In this document: positions 35,061-47,299 of the stretch, piece after piece
Layout of the letters: each line of letters begins with the position of its first letter
How positions within the stretch are numbered: the stretch's first letter is position 1
Source: Phylloscopus collybita
Taxonomy: Eukaryota; Chordata; Aves; Passeriformes; Phylloscopidae
DNA: 64,000 bases
Assembly (NCBI GenBank): GCA_027886175.1
Contig: JAJNNQ010000137.1
Location: 3,786,001 to 3,850,000 of the forward strand
Direction: 5' to 3'
Notes under the pieces: model-generated
Seen by the model: only the letters and a program-made list of their open reading frames with translations
The model's database searches: none
Told to the model about the DNA's origin: nothing
Position numbers and translations under genes: made by a program

Positions 35061-36720
35061 GTATCAAGTATGAAATAAGCTACCTGATTAATGAACATCA
35101 GCCTATAAAAGGGTTTTGTTGTTGTTGGGAGCTTGTTTAAAGAGTCATTGCACTTTCCAGGAAAGGAGGTGGTAAGAGCAGAAACCCAAGGCAAAGTTAT
35201 ACCAGACAGAGCAGCCGATGAAATCAGCTCCTTTTTTTCCTCAGCGTTCATTCTGCTGCCAAGTGCCCTCACCATGGAGTTGGGAGACTCCAGGGCCATC
35301 TGTTCAGCTTTTCAGAGACCTGATTTCAATTGTGGGCCTCTGTTTTGTGGCATTTCTTCTCAGAGTTACCTTTTTTTTGCAGGGACATCTGCTTGAAGGT
35401 CAGCTCTAACAAAAGTATTGACTCTCAAAAGAAGGGCTAACCCGTGCCAGGAGCAGGGCTGGGTGGGGAGAGAGAGGGACAAGGAAGGCACATTTTTCAC
35501 TCATTTGGTTTGTACCTTAGCAGTGTCCTTCCCTCTTTCCTCAGGCCATGTTTAGGGCTGTGACACTCAGAGGAGCTTGAATGTACCTTTTATTTTCAGT
35601 ATTTCTCACTCCAGGAGTTCAGAAATCACAAGCCAAGCCCTTCAAAATTACATTTACCCAAGATTGGGTTAAAAGCCATGAAACTGCTGTAAAAATTACA
35701 TTTCAGGGATCTTTCTCTTTGCCTTCTGTCTTCAGAGACTTATGTTTGTGTCCTGCTTGTTTCAGGATTTTTCTGCAGGAAAAGAAGGTAGAAAGGTATA
35801 GTTTTTCAGTTATTGTGAGACAGTCCTATGGGGAAAAAAATTCTGAAATTTTATGGAAAATAATGTCACTTCAAGGTATGTTGCAGTGATTGGCAACCCA
35901 TTTTTTGCTCAGCATGAGGAATGAGATGGGTCCAACCTACAATATTCTATGATTCCTTAATTCTTTGACTTTGTGGTCCCTTCTTGAAAGGTGCTGAAGA
36001 TGCCTTGCAAATGCTAAATGAGGATGCTTAATCTGTCTTCATCCTTTATCCAAAGTATTCTGTGGTGGGGGAAGAAGGAATAATAAAATGGTTTTCAGGG
36101 GACCTAAGCTCTGCTGAGTGGTTCCCATGCTTTGCCAGCCAAGGTAGGATTGATCTTAAGTCACAGCTACCTGGAAGGCTGGTGTGGCACTTCAGTTGCT
36201 CATCACACCTGCAGAGAGACAGATACTTCCACAGAGTGGTTCAGCACTGGCAGATGATGGGCTGCTCTCTGCAAGTGTTTGTTGCCTCCCAGTAATCACA
36301 GAGAAAATCTCAGAAGCTGCTTAATTTTAGACTTTCACCTTCATGTCTAAAATTGACTACTCTGTGTCTAAAATTAAGTGTCTTTATTCTGATATCTTTG
36401 AGTCAATATAGGTATATTTCTCTGAGCACAACAACTGTCTGATGTTATGGATCTGTATCTGTATGAACCTTTTCTTGAAAATCCCTGTGGGCTATTGCCA
36501 GAGATGCTCTGGGGATGGGGGAACACTGCTACTCTCAATAAAGCTGTTGGCAGTCCCTGCATGCAAGGACTGCAGGGATGCAGTATAGCAGGGGCTTGTC
36601 CAGGTCTTGAAAGAATCCAGAAGATTTTTTTTTTCTTATTAGTGTGGCTGAAAAATAACATATAGGTTTGTAATAACTCTAGGACTGTGTGGGTATGGCT
36701 GTGTGTAGGCACACAGGCAA

Positions 36721-36737
36721 GCACACACACACACACA
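36721..36737. repeat. (CA)n microsatellite
   Basis: GCACACACACACACACA, about 17 bases, near a looser CA-rich stretch. Confidence 0.88.
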
Positions 36738-37298
36738 AAGCGCCTCAACACTCATATCTGTGTAGTTAAAATTAAAATTTATGCTATTATACTATTCAAC
36801 ACTGTATGCACACATGCACAGACAGAATAGTTCAGCCATACTGGCATGTCTTTGGTTTAGGACAAACAGCAGATGATAATACTGAGACCTTGCTGTACCA
36901 GGGGAATTATAATTCCCTTCTACGGTCATGGTTGGGAAAAGATTACTGAGCTAGTAGCAAGTTTCCAGCCCTCAACTGCATAGTGGGATCTGGGAGCTGG
37001 GGAGGGATTACTGCTACCCAGCTGAGGGAGAGGGATGTGTGGAGGCAGCTTTCAGAAGTGTTTAATCCCACCCCAGCATCTGGAGAGCAGTGGTTATCAC
37101 TGGTGGGTTTTACCAGGGGGGGCACAGCTCAGATTGAACCTCAGTGAGCAGGGAGGATGGGGTTGTTTTGGGAAGGGAAAGGAGGGCACTGGGACTGGTG
37201 ACTAAGAAGCCAGTGCTCATAGCAGAGGTGGGCCAGGGAAGATGGGTAAATTTGATGGATGTGTTTGAAGCACCACTTTGGTGGTTGCAGTGTTGGTC

Positions 37299-37596
37299 TG
37301 TCACAATACAACATGAAAAGAACGACACTCACACACTGAGATGTCCAAGGCAAAAAAGGGGCAGTTTATTTACAGACCTCGACATTTATAGATTTCCAAC
37401 AGTGACCATGGATTGGAGGAAGAAAATTGTCTTCTCCAATCACACTGGTCAACCCAACAGTCCATCAATTCTCTCCTCCTCCAGAAAGGAGTGCACATGA
37501 AAAATGCGTTACAAAATGCATTACAAAAATGCAAACACAGAAGGCTGAAGTGAACTTTAGAAGAACTTTAGAAAAACAGAGAAGAACAGGGCGACA
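37299..37596 (-). mobile_element. Complete solo LTR of an endogenous retrovirus
   Basis: The 298-bp unit starts TGTCACAATA and ends GGGCGACA on the plus strand, so the ends are TGTC...GACA inverted repeats. It is flanked on both sides by the perfect 6-bp direct repeat TTGGTC (37293-37298 and 37597-37602), the size typical of beta-like (ERVK-type) insertions. On the minus strand it has a TATA box (CTATAAATG, plus 37384-37392) and an AATAAA signal (plus TTTATT, 37365-37370). No internal region or second LTR is present, so it formed by LTR-LTR recombination. An incidental plus frame (37144-37500) runs across its edge and is not a gene. Confidence 0.93.
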
Positions 37597-39085
37597 TTGG
37601 TCTATGCACTAAGGTAAGCATCACTTTGTGCCCGCTGCTGAAACCTGACTCACCTGTGCTGTCTCAGCAAACACATCCATCTCCAAGTCCAGAGGTGCCA
37701 GCCGAGGGGCAGGTTGAGGTGATGGTGGTTAGGAAAAGCCCAAGCACACAGCTTGTGTGGTGACACAGCTCAGTCTCTGCACCAGCTGTCACCTTGGGGT
37801 CAGCTCTTCCTAAGCACAGTGTTGAATCACACTTGGGTGAATTGTTGGTGAGGTGCTAAGTGTTCAGAGCACAAGGAAAAGGTCATAGGTTATTTAGAGC
37901 CTCTTAGTTTTCCTCATCAAATCATCACTGTTTAGTTTGGCACAACAAGGATGTCCCACATAACACAGGCAGGAACAACTACTTGAAGCATCTGGGACAT
38001 GGTGGTTCTTCTGTTCCCTGGAAAGTGAGCCAGCTGAGCTGGTGGCTTGGCTCTGCTGTCTCAAGGTCCAATTTTCTCCACAGCCTGAAGCAGAGAGGAG
38101 CAAGGCTGGGTGTTATATGGTGGGAGGACACTGAGACAGCAGAGCCTGTGTGTTTCAAGAGAAGGGACTGGTTGCTGACTCTATTGGTGACCTTTTCTCC
38201 TGTTAGACACTATCTGAAGAGGGATGAAACTAAACAGCTGTGGCCTTCACTTTCTATACAGACACTCTACAGATAATTCTGCTTTCTGCCAGCATCTTTG
38301 CCAGACTGAAATAAGCTGAAATTCTTATTTGCTGAAGTTCTGCTCTAGAATAGTTGTACCCACACTGTGGTTTTCCTGCTGTGACAAAATAAGGATAGCA
38401 ATTCAAAATTTCCCACATTAGCACAATTTGTTTAATTGTTGACAATGTTGTGAACAAGAAGCTTCCTGCAGAAATCCTCACTGTTTTTACTGGGAGAGGC
38501 TTCTGCTTTCCTACCCAACTTATTTTCAAACTTGTACTCTGTACTCATATGTACATGACATCTGCCAATGCAAATCTTGCTGTTTTATGCACCAGTCACA
38601 GTGGGCTCATATTCAGTAAAGGAGGTTTGGTGTGGGCTTTTTTGGTTTGTTTGCTTTGTTTAGTTTTGTTTTTAATTTTTGTTACCAGCGAGCTGGCTTT
38701 GCTTCAAATCCCAAGGGATCCCTTGCTAAATCCTTCCCAACAATTCCCTGAGAGGTGGAGCCATTTTATTTTTTCAAACCTATTCTGAACCACCACTGTA
38801 CAGTGTGGTGGTACCCACTGAACTTCAGGAAATTGCTATTAAGTTCTTTGTCCAAGCCTAGTGATGCTAGGGAAGAAAGTGAGAAGTCAAGATAGAAGGA
38901 AAGAGGGAAAGGGCAGAGAACGGAGGAAAATAAGGAAGGGCACTTGTAGGAATCAACCCCACTGATAAGAGTTTTTCTTGGGGTTTTGCTGCTTGGACAT
39001 GGGGAATCTGTGTCCTTTCCACCACTAAATTGTAATGTCAGACCTTGGCAGTGTTGGACCCTGAAAACTGCATTCTGAGTAGAAT
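37597..39085. other. Unique sequence, no gene recognised
   Basis: No repeat identified apart from the right-hand target duplication at its start. TTTTTGGTTTGTTTGCTTTG near 38640 is a T/G-rich patch. The minus frame 38766-39281 (171 codons) runs through the GGATT repeat and CR1 and has no independent meaning. Confidence 0.5.
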
Positions 39086-39116
39086 GGATTGGACTGGATT
39101 GGATTGGATTGGATTG
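39086..39116. repeat. (GGATT)n repeat at a CR1 end
   Basis: GGATTGGACTGGATTGGATT and onward, about six units. It abuts the 3' end of a minus-strand CR1 fragment where the usual 8-bp terminal unit would be expected. Confidence 0.9.
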
Positions 39117-39222
39117 ATTTGGAAGGGTCTTTAAAGACCATCCACTTCCAACACCCCTGCCATGGATGCAACCCACTACCAAGTTCCTCATGGATTTATC
39201 AAACCTGGATGTTAAGGTCACT
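39117..39222 (-). mobile_element. CR1 LINE, 3' fragment joined to an inverted CR1 end
   Basis: TTTGGAAGGGTCTTTAAAGA, CCACTTCCAACACCCCTGCC, ATGG and, more diverged, CTACCAAGTTCCTCATGG and ATCAAACCTGG follow the reverse-complement CR1 order. Around CACTTCC it switches to the sense CR1 terminus. Confidence 0.8.
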
Positions 39223-39250
39223 TCCAACCCAAACCATTCTATGATTCCAA
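39214..39250 (+). mobile_element. CR1 3' terminus, sense orientation
   Basis: AAGGTCACTTCCAACCCAAA then CCATTCTATGATTCC is the sense CR1 terminus. It is fused to the oppositely oriented fragment on its left, sharing the CACTTCC stretch. Confidence 0.85.
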
Positions 39251-42060
39251 GACTGATCTCACTTTCTTTCAAATAGTACATTGGGATTTGGACACCCTGA
39301 AAGTTAGATTAAGCCATACATTGTCTTAGCATCCTGCAAGAACATGAAAGTATGAAAATCCCATGAGAATTGGTGGTGTTTTTTTTTTTTTTTTACAGTC
39401 TGACCTACAAAAGGCAGATCCAGATCTGAGCAGGGCTGCTCTTTGACCAGTCAAGTCTCATTGAACAGCTCTGTCTGAGCCCAAGGACTGCTCTGCTTTG
39501 CAAGAGCGATCCTTGTAAAAGAGAGAAGATCTCAGCCTGTAATATCACAGTGATTAATCACCAGAGAAAAGTCTTGGCCTCCCAGATTCCTCTGGGTCTA
39601 GGTGTGGAACTGGATGCACGCTTCTGTCTGGGCACCCCCTTCTCACAGACGAGACCCTGAAGGGTCAATTATCTTTCTTGGCAAATACACAGGGAAAGGT
39701 GCAGGAAGAGAATCTAAAGGATGAGTCCCTCAGTTACATGACTGCCAAAATAATCCTATGGGGATGAATGTGCTCAAAGCCAAGCCAGAGTCATGTTCTT
39801 TCAGGAAGTCTAACCCAAGCTGGTGGGTGGCAGTGCACTGGATGAGGAAGCTGCAGCTGTTTCCATGGTGGTCTCCAGGCTGCAGGTCTGGAAGGATACA
39901 GCTTGTTTTATCCTCTTTTATAGCTCTGTTTTTTGTTGGTGTTAGCAACCACACCAGAGCTAGATGAGTTTTCAAATGATGTATCAAGGAGAATCATGCC
40001 TGATCTTTAACTTCTACAGAAAACTGCTGGCCTGCATTTGTTCCCATTGGGTGGTGGTACTGGGGGAATCCAGACCTCTTGATCTTCCAGTGCTGCAGCT
40101 CTGTAGGTCAAAGCTCTGAAGCCAGCAGCTTTAGAACCACTTCTTTGGCCACTGGAGTTCACAGAGCACATCTGATCTGCACTAATGTGGAGGATCTGGC
40201 ACATCCCTCCTGCTGGAGTGGATGGCATTAGCCCAAGTCTGAATCTGGCCTTTTGACTTTCAAAAATTGGCTGCAAAATGAGGGATCCTTGTCAGCTTTA
40301 AGATTGATGCTGTATGACTTCAAGCACGTTTGTCATCTGTTTGCAAAGTGAAAATAAGCTTACAGTTGTTGACAGTAAATGAAGTAATATTTACATAATA
40401 CAGTCATACCTGTTTCCTGGTAAGGAGATCAATGCATATTTCTTTTTGCAATAACAAATCCATGCCGTATATCTTCACAGACACAATAATATTTGAAGTG
40501 AAACATTCATCTAGCTACATAATTACATCTATTGTTTTCCATTTGCTTTTTGTTCCCTAATAGTTTATTACTAGTGGCCAATAGTCAAAAGCAATCCAGA
40601 GGGATGCAAAACAGCCCCTCATTCCAGCTCCTTTCAGAGATATTTTGTTTATTAAAATTGCTGTCATTAAGATTGGTGCTTGGATACTGCTCTGCAAACT
40701 GAGGCCCTGCTGCTCCAGGTGGTGGATGCACTTGTGGTACAAGACTTTGCCTGCCCCCAGGATTTTACAGCTGGAGAGAGGCATGGCAGGACACAGCCAC
40801 CCCACAGCAGATCAGCAGAAAAACTGCCTTGATGTGCCCAGCACATTTCCTTCCCTCCTCCTCTTGCTGACCAGAGGCAGAGCTAGGACAAAGGGATGGT
40901 ACTGTCTTAGACTTGAAGAAGCTGAAGAACAAGTGAGCTGACACTGATCCCTTCTGTTTCTCTCAGCTGTCTTTTCCTTCAGTTGAGGGAAAAGGTTTTA
41001 TCTTTCTGTTATATGGCATCTTCCAAACTGTAGGGTTCCTATATCACTTCATACAAATCAATAGCTATAAATAAGTACTGAGGTGCCCCCACTATTAAGA
41101 CATTTGTGTGGCCTATCTTGTGTAAATACTGCAGATAGCAATCATGATTTAGTAATTATTTCCCCCTCTTTCCACCTTCATAGCCCTCTATGCACACAGA
41201 GCTTCTAAAGAAAACCCTGCAGCTATTTTTCCCCCCACCCCATGCAACAGTATCAACATAACAAACCCTTTAGTCAGGCAGGTTCCCCTCTGGTCCCTCC
41301 AGCTGCCCTTAAATTTTCACCCTGGTGTAGAATGATGCTCTGAGTCAACTGGATACTCACCTCCGCCCACTCGAGAGCGGCTGTGTTTCACATCTCCTGT
41401 TTCTCTGGGGGTCATGCAAATGGGGAGGAGGAGTTACATCCTGAGCACGCAGCAGCACTGCTGCCCTTCACATCTGAGTGGCTCTATTTGTTCTTAAAAC
41501 CACGAGTCATTTGCTCTTTTACGAATCAGTTTTCTGCTGCTCTTGGATACCCGGTCTGGACTGGTCACTGGTAAGAAGAGAAAGCAGAGAAAGGTTTCCT
41601 GGTAGGAGCAGAGGAAGCAAAGCAGAGTTTCCTGGTAGGCAATGTTAAATGAAAGGCTAGTTTCTAGTTCTGCACTGGGCTGGCAGTAGGGACACAACAA
41701 GTGCTGCATTAACGTGATCAAAATATCCTGAGAAGAGCAGGCAAGTCAGCCCAGCAGTGTGGACCTCTGAGACTGGTCTCACAGCCACTGGTGGACATCC
41801 TGCTGGCCAATTCAAGGGTGCTGAATTAAGACCTCCCAGGTTTATATCATTTATCAGCCTTTTCCTGATAGATAAGTCTGCTTCAATCACCTGGTCATGA
41901 ACCACATGATGTGATGATAAAGGAGGAGACAGATGTAGTGGGCTCAAGCACTGCCTTGCTCTTGAGTTGGCATGCACAAGAACTTAATAAAACCATCAGA
42001 TGTTGCCCCAGCTGCCAGGGGTTTTCAGGCTGAACAGGGAAATGAAGAGTTTTTCAGATA
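39251..42060. other. 2.8 kb of unique sequence, no gene recognised
   Basis: T-run at 39379-39394. The stretch 40320-40520 is AT-rich and motif-dense (GATCAATGCATATTTC, TACATAATTACATC). A perfect octamer ATGCAAAT lies at 41414-41421. An imperfect duplication of TTTCCTGGTAGG lies at 41595-41606 and 41628-41639. No exon is recognised. Confidence 0.45.
41414..41421 (+). promoter_or_regulatory. Octamer motif ATGCAAAT
   Basis: A perfect POU/OCT octamer lies just upstream of a G-rich stretch (GGGGAGGAGG). An isolated 8-bp match is expected about once per 30 kb counting both strands, so this is weak evidence of a site. Confidence 0.2.
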
Positions 42061-42110
42061 TTTTATTTTATTTTATTTTATTTTATTTTATTTTATTTTA
42101 TTTTATTTTA
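42061..42110. repeat. (TTTTA)10 microsatellite
   Basis: Ten uninterrupted TTTTA units. No retroposon body is recognised beside it. Confidence 0.97.
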
Positions 42111-42527
42111 TGAAATGGAGTACAGAGAAGCAAAGGGACCTTACTGAAGTTAAATTCCTGCACAAATCTTCATGGCCTAGCTAGGAAATAAGCATCTGAA
42201 TATCTTTATATTGATATATGACATACCTTTGGGTCAGACATACATGGTGTATCTTTTCAGCACCCAGCACAATGGGGCTCATGTCCTGAATAAACACTGA
42301 TAATACACTGTAAGCATTCCTCAGTGATGGTATCAAGATTAACGTGGATTATTTTTTATCTCTTGACCTGGCTATCTGTGAATGTCTCATCACATTTATT
42401 TATCTAATATTTGATTTCAGTTAATTTCTATCTGGGAGAAGTTCATGCTTGTGTAGAATTCCCTTAGGGTTTAAGTTTTTTAGGACCTTGTTTCTCAGTG
42501 CACCGCGGTGGGTTTTGAGTCCTTCTA

Positions 42528-42626
42528 AATCACAGACTCCAAGGAAGGTTTGGGTTGGAAGGGACCTTTAAGATCATCTAGTTATAACCCTCCTGGCATG
42601 GACAGGGACACCTTCCCCTAGACCAT
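42528..42626 (-). mobile_element. CR1 LINE, short 3' fragment
   Basis: AATCACAGACTCCAAGGAAG, GTTTGGGTTGGAAGGGACCT, TTAAGATCATCTAGTTATAA, ATGGACAGGGACACCTTCCC and CTAGACC match the reverse complement of the CR1 end. About 100 bp remain. Confidence 0.94.
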
Positions 42627-45600
42627 CATTCTGAATGCTCCTGTGGATCTCCAGGTAAATTCTGCATATGATCAAAATTTTGCATGTGATTGAAATGATC
42701 TTCCTGCAAAGAAGTGCCCCTCTATTTTATTTCATTATTGACCTTTTTTTTTGTCTTGTCTGGCTCATTTATTGTATTGTTAGTCATAATTCTTTTAGGA
42801 AATCATAGAATCAACAAAATGTGCCAGAGATGTTGCTGTACCACTTGTCAAGCAGGTGCTTTTAAAGAACCATTTCCCTGAGCCTTTCTCTGTAAGCATC
42901 CTTTTTCTGGAGCTTTGCTGTACTGTTCTAGCTCACTATGTACACAGCCCTTTAAAAGGCTAGTCCAAATCATGCTGTATTTTCCATTTGTCAATTTATT
43001 TTGAAAAGCTGAGAAAGATAGCCATGAAAAGGGGAATGGAGGGAGACTGTAGCAGGGTCCGTGAGCTGCTCTGCAAGCTCTTGGTTTTGATTTCCTTGTG
43101 TTTGCAAAGCAAAAGCTCAGAGTGAGTTTCGGCTTTTGGCCACCAGCTGGAAGCATAACTAGTGATGAGTACTGTGGGCAGTAAAATTCTGCTACCCAGG
43201 ACTGAAGAGGGAACATCTGTGGCTGTTGGGACTGTTTCCATTCAGCCTTTTAACAGCCCAGTAGAGATTTGTGGATCTGTGTGTGAGGGCCCTTTCCTTA
43301 TCAAAGAATATCCTTGTAATGTGTTTGGGGCTGGGTAATAATAGGCAGCATCAGTGAATGCTGTTTCACTTTTTTTTTTTTTTTTTTTAAAGTGCATGTC
43401 TTCTACTGGGTGATTCATCAGCTGCTGTTACAGAAAGTATGTTGGGAAGCTTGCAGCTGTGGGCTCAGGCTGCAGTTTCTGTGTCGTTGCTAGGGATTCT
43501 GCATTAAATATCCCAATTCTCTGCACTTAAAACTAGGAAAAATTGACATTCTGACTTCCCATAAGAGAATGGAATACGTGATTCACAGCCCTTCTTCTGC
43601 AACATTAATCAGGCCCTGTTTACAGGGAATAGAGCCAAGGGGGTTGGTTAGAGCCAAGGAGGTACACTTAGAAAGCCAAATGCTGATGTCATTTGGGGCA
43701 AAACAGTAAAGGCAAGCCACTTAACTGGCTGAGATGGCGTGTAGTGGGACCAAATCCTAGTTAAAGGATGGAGAAGCATTAGGGTTTCTTGGCTGTGCCA
43801 TTGAGTCCCATTTTTACTACAGGTTGTTTATGGAGGAGAACAGAGCTCGAGCTTGGCAGCTGAGTCCTGCAGATCTGCTGTGGGACTGGAGGATGAGGAG
43901 TTCATAGTTCATGTGCTGGGCTTCAAATCCCCAGTTTCAGTGTGTTACGTGAAGTTCCCTTTCCATAAGGAGATGATGATCTGGTTTTCTTGCCCTGTCA
44001 ATATCTGGGTCGTGCCTTGGGCTGCCATAGTGCCAGGTGCTCTGCACATGTGTATAAGGTTTGCTCCTGATCCTGGGCATTTGCCACCTGTGTGGGGAAG
44101 GGGTAAGTTGTGACAGCCTTCTTACAGATGGACTAGGGGAAATGACAAGGAACTTCCTTGGTCCACCAAGGAAAAGGAACCCTATGTGCCTCAGCTGGGA
44201 AAGGAACACAACTTTCCATAGCAGGTCCCCTGTGTTAACGGGGGGATGGTCCACCTGGCATCACAAGAATCCTCTTTTGCACACAGGCAGAACAAATAAT
44301 TTTGCTAGCTGAACAAAAGTTGAACAAATGAGTTTCTGTCCCCTCTTCAGTTAGAGGCAATGCTGGGGCTGAGTGTGGCAAAATTTTCAAAAAATATGGT
44401 GATACTGTCTGAGGACACAGGCAAGAAAAACATAAATACTGTCCCCGTCCAGTCACTGCAAGGAACTTGCAGGAGCGTTGCCTCCCTGACCTTTGCAATG
44501 TTTTCTTGGGAATCTTTCTTGCAAAGTGAATCCTGACTGTCTGCCTACTGAGATGTGGAAAGAAGCCTTAGGAAGGGGATTTAAAAAGTCTGACCAGCCC
44601 ATTTGCATACTTTATATGGAGATCTCTTGGCAAGCCAGCAGTGAGCTGTTGTATCCACAGGTATCAGCATGACCCCAGCAAACTGAGGTTTCCTTCTCAA
44701 GCTCAGGCAAAACAGATTATTTCCTAGATCAGTAAACTGCAAATATGAATGTGCTTTGCCTGGCTCCCTAATGGCATATCTCCTTTCCAAAGGAATCCAC
44801 CTCTGCAATTTTAAGTAGAATTTGTTGTTTACAGCGTCAACTTATGTTTTTGTTCTCCTTATTTTATTGCATGGTCCTTCTAAAAGCAGCCCCTCCCCAT
44901 GCCAGTACTTCAATGTCAGAAAAAAATTAGCAAGAATTATTTATTAAATGGCAGTATATATCAATCCCTGCCATGCTTAAAAGTGACCTTAGTAGTGTTT
45001 CTAAACATCACATATTTTCTTACTAGGAACTATGCTTCTCCTGGGCACTGTATCCAAACTGTTAAGCTGTGGGAGACCCAGTCTGATTAATAAGGGAGGT
45101 TTGTTGGTTGGGCCAGTGGAAATTCTCCATTCTAAGTCAGATCTGTGCTTCAATCTCCGTCTTACAGGGGGAGAACAAAGAGCAAGCCAACCAGAATTTG
45201 GGATGGTATGATATTATCAGTGATACCAGTCCACTGCTTCTCTGCCAAAGTGCTGAGGGCTCACACTCTTGGGACACAGGAGGGAGAAGCCAAAACAAAC
45301 AGCAGGGCTCTGCTTGGGAAAGTGTTGGCATAAATCCTCCGCTTCAAAGCTGTAGCTCCAGCATCTAACCCAACATGGGGATGTTCCTTCATATGATGTT
45401 GAGGAGATTGGCCATTGGTGGTGCAGCAGAAGCTGAAAATGCTGTGAATAGTGTCTTTAGGTGTGTTTAGTAGATGGTTTGTTACATCTCAGAGACTGAT
45501 TAAGGGTTTCCTCTGTGGTAAATCTGAAAGAAACCTGTAGACTCCTTAACAAGTAAATAGATAATAGATAATATTGACAGAAAATAATTATTGTTAAATG

Positions 45601-46579
45601 AAAGGGAAGAATACAGAAAAGGAGACAGTGTTTTGGCTAACTGAGGATCACTGAACACCTCAGGGACACTTCTATGGCACCCTCATGGTGAAAGGTGGGA
45701 GGTCTGAGTGCTTCCTGAATTCTGCCATGAATTACTTTTATGCTTTTGGTCCCATTATTCCATTTTCTCAATTTTCAGTTTTTCTTTAATTCATGATACA
45801 GGAAAATGGTGCTTGGGGATAGCAGGGGGTAACAGAGAGCATTAAGGACTGTTGGGTAGCACAAGATGGCAAGGCCAGGTCCTCAGCTGGAGGTGACAAC
45901 CATGATTTACACAAGCTGAGGATCTGGCTCCCTATTTTCTAGCATGCCAACTCACATCCATCTTTCTGCCAGCAACATCCAGGCCCCTACTGCAAGCATT
46001 TAATAAATCTAAGGAAGTTCCTGTTTTGATCTTTTGTTATAATCAGTGTTATTACGAATGCAAACAATAACCAGAACAATTGTAGTCATCAATGGAGCTA
46101 TTGGTGAAGAACACAGGGCTTTCCTGCTTAGACACAACTATGAAGAGGACTGTTTACTTAGCCAGACTGTCCTTTTATAGTTACCAACAGGAAGTGCTTG
46201 CAATGTTTGTGTAAGAAGGAGACTTCAAATTATCCCAAATTATCTCTTCAAAGAGATGTGAGAACAGAATGTATGTTTTCAAAAGAAGTCTCACTGCCCT
46301 TTTTTTTGACTTATGAGTGGGCACATGTGGTTTTGATGGACTTGACAACTTGTCTATGTCTTTACAGCCCAGGTTTGTCACATTCTCACCTCTAAATGGA
46401 GAAGTTTTGGATAAAAACTCACTTAGTTTTTGGCTTCTCCTGAGTCTCTGTGGGCAGTGTAAGGCAAACTTGACCCAAACAGCCTTTTTTATTGAATGTC
46501 CAGACATCTGCCAAACTGAAGACTAACCTGTGGGTAGGAGTGGGACTGGCTAGAGTGGGAAGAGTGAAAGCCCATGATA
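42627..46579. other. 4 kb of unique sequence, no gene recognised
   Basis: T-run at 43370-43388. Overlapping frames of 80-122 codons on both strands (42848-43241, 43853-44312) have no recognisable domain. The stretch 46010-46100 is AT-rich with SOX-like cores (CTTTTGTTATAATC, ACAATAACCAGAACAATTG). No mobile element recognised. Confidence 0.45.
43370..43388. repeat. Homopolymer T19
   Basis: Uninterrupted T run of 19 bases between CAC and AAAGTGC. Confidence 0.9.
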
Positions 46580-46807
46580 GTTTAGGTTTATCAGGAGGAG
46601 GTTCTTCACCCAGAGGGTGGCTGGGCACAGGAACAGGTTCTCCAGGGAAGTGGACACTGCACCAGCCCTGACAGAGCTCAAGAAGTGTTTGGACAATGCT
46701 CTCAGACCCATGGTGGGATTCTAGGGGTGGTCCTGTGAGGGATCAGAAGTTGGACTCGATGATCCTTGTGGATCCCTTTCAACTCAGGATGTTCTAGGAT
46801 TCTATGA
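46580..46807 (+). mobile_element. CR1 LINE, 3' end of a different subfamily
   Basis: TTTAGGTTTATCAGGAGGAG, TTCTTCACCCAGAGGGTGGC, GGACAATGCTCTCAGACCCA, GTGGGATTCTAGGGGTGGTC, GTTGGACTCGATGATCCTTG, TTTCAACTCAGGATGTTCTA and GGATTCTATGA. The GGACTCGATGATCC block distinguishes it from the other CR1 copies in this window and marks a separate avian CR1 subfamily. Confidence 0.94.
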
Positions 46808-47299
46808 AGAACATGGGACACCACAGTTTTGGTTGGCTACAGGAGAGGAGTACAGGGAACTCACTGTGTTGTTAACAGACTAACCAGGATGCCTCTTTAT
46901 AAAAGTAAGAGACTGTAACCAAGAACAATTAGTGCTTAGTTTTATCTCAGTTTTATTTCTTTTTACAGAGAATTATAGAATGAATAAGCCACAGTTCAAA
47001 AAGTCTCCCAGCTTACACCTCAGTAAATCAATGATGCCCACAGATCAAATATCAAACTTCAGTCAATGAGTTTTTGTCATTTAAATCTTCAAATTTACCT
47101 CTTCATACTCATTAATACATGGCTGGTTGGGTGAGATGTATTGCAACCTAGATAATGGAAACTTTTATGAGCAGTAGAGCTGGACCCTGTAGCTGATCTC
47201 ACACAGGTAAGAAAGGACTGGTCCACACATGCAGCTTTCCCCTTGCTACATGGTACTATTCATAAACCAATTTAATATGTGGGTCCCATTAGGAGTATG
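46808..47299. other. Unique sequence, nothing recognised
   Basis: AT-rich sequence without repeat, exon or RNA features. Confidence 0.5.

Larger units (their letters stand above)
32862..37298. other. 4.4 kb mostly unique sequence, no gene recognised
   Basis: Contains a tiny CR1 fragment (35009) and two dinucleotide repeats. A homeodomain/TALE motif pair lies at 34009-34020. AATATTCTATGATTCC at 35940-35955 resembles a CR1 terminus but has no body. Overlapping 60-125 codon frames show no motif. Confidence 0.45.

Noticed and set aside
35940..35956. AATATTCTATGATTCC as a CR1 end
   Set aside because: Only about 16 bases match and no CR1 body precedes it; too short to call.
37144..37500. 118-codon frame
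   Set aside because: It straddles unique sequence and the LTR boundary at 37299, so it cannot be one ancestral coding unit.
38766..39281. 171-codon minus frame
   Set aside because: It passes through the GGATT repeat and the CR1 chimera; the Asn-Pro-Ile-Gln-Ser-like part is translated microsatellite.
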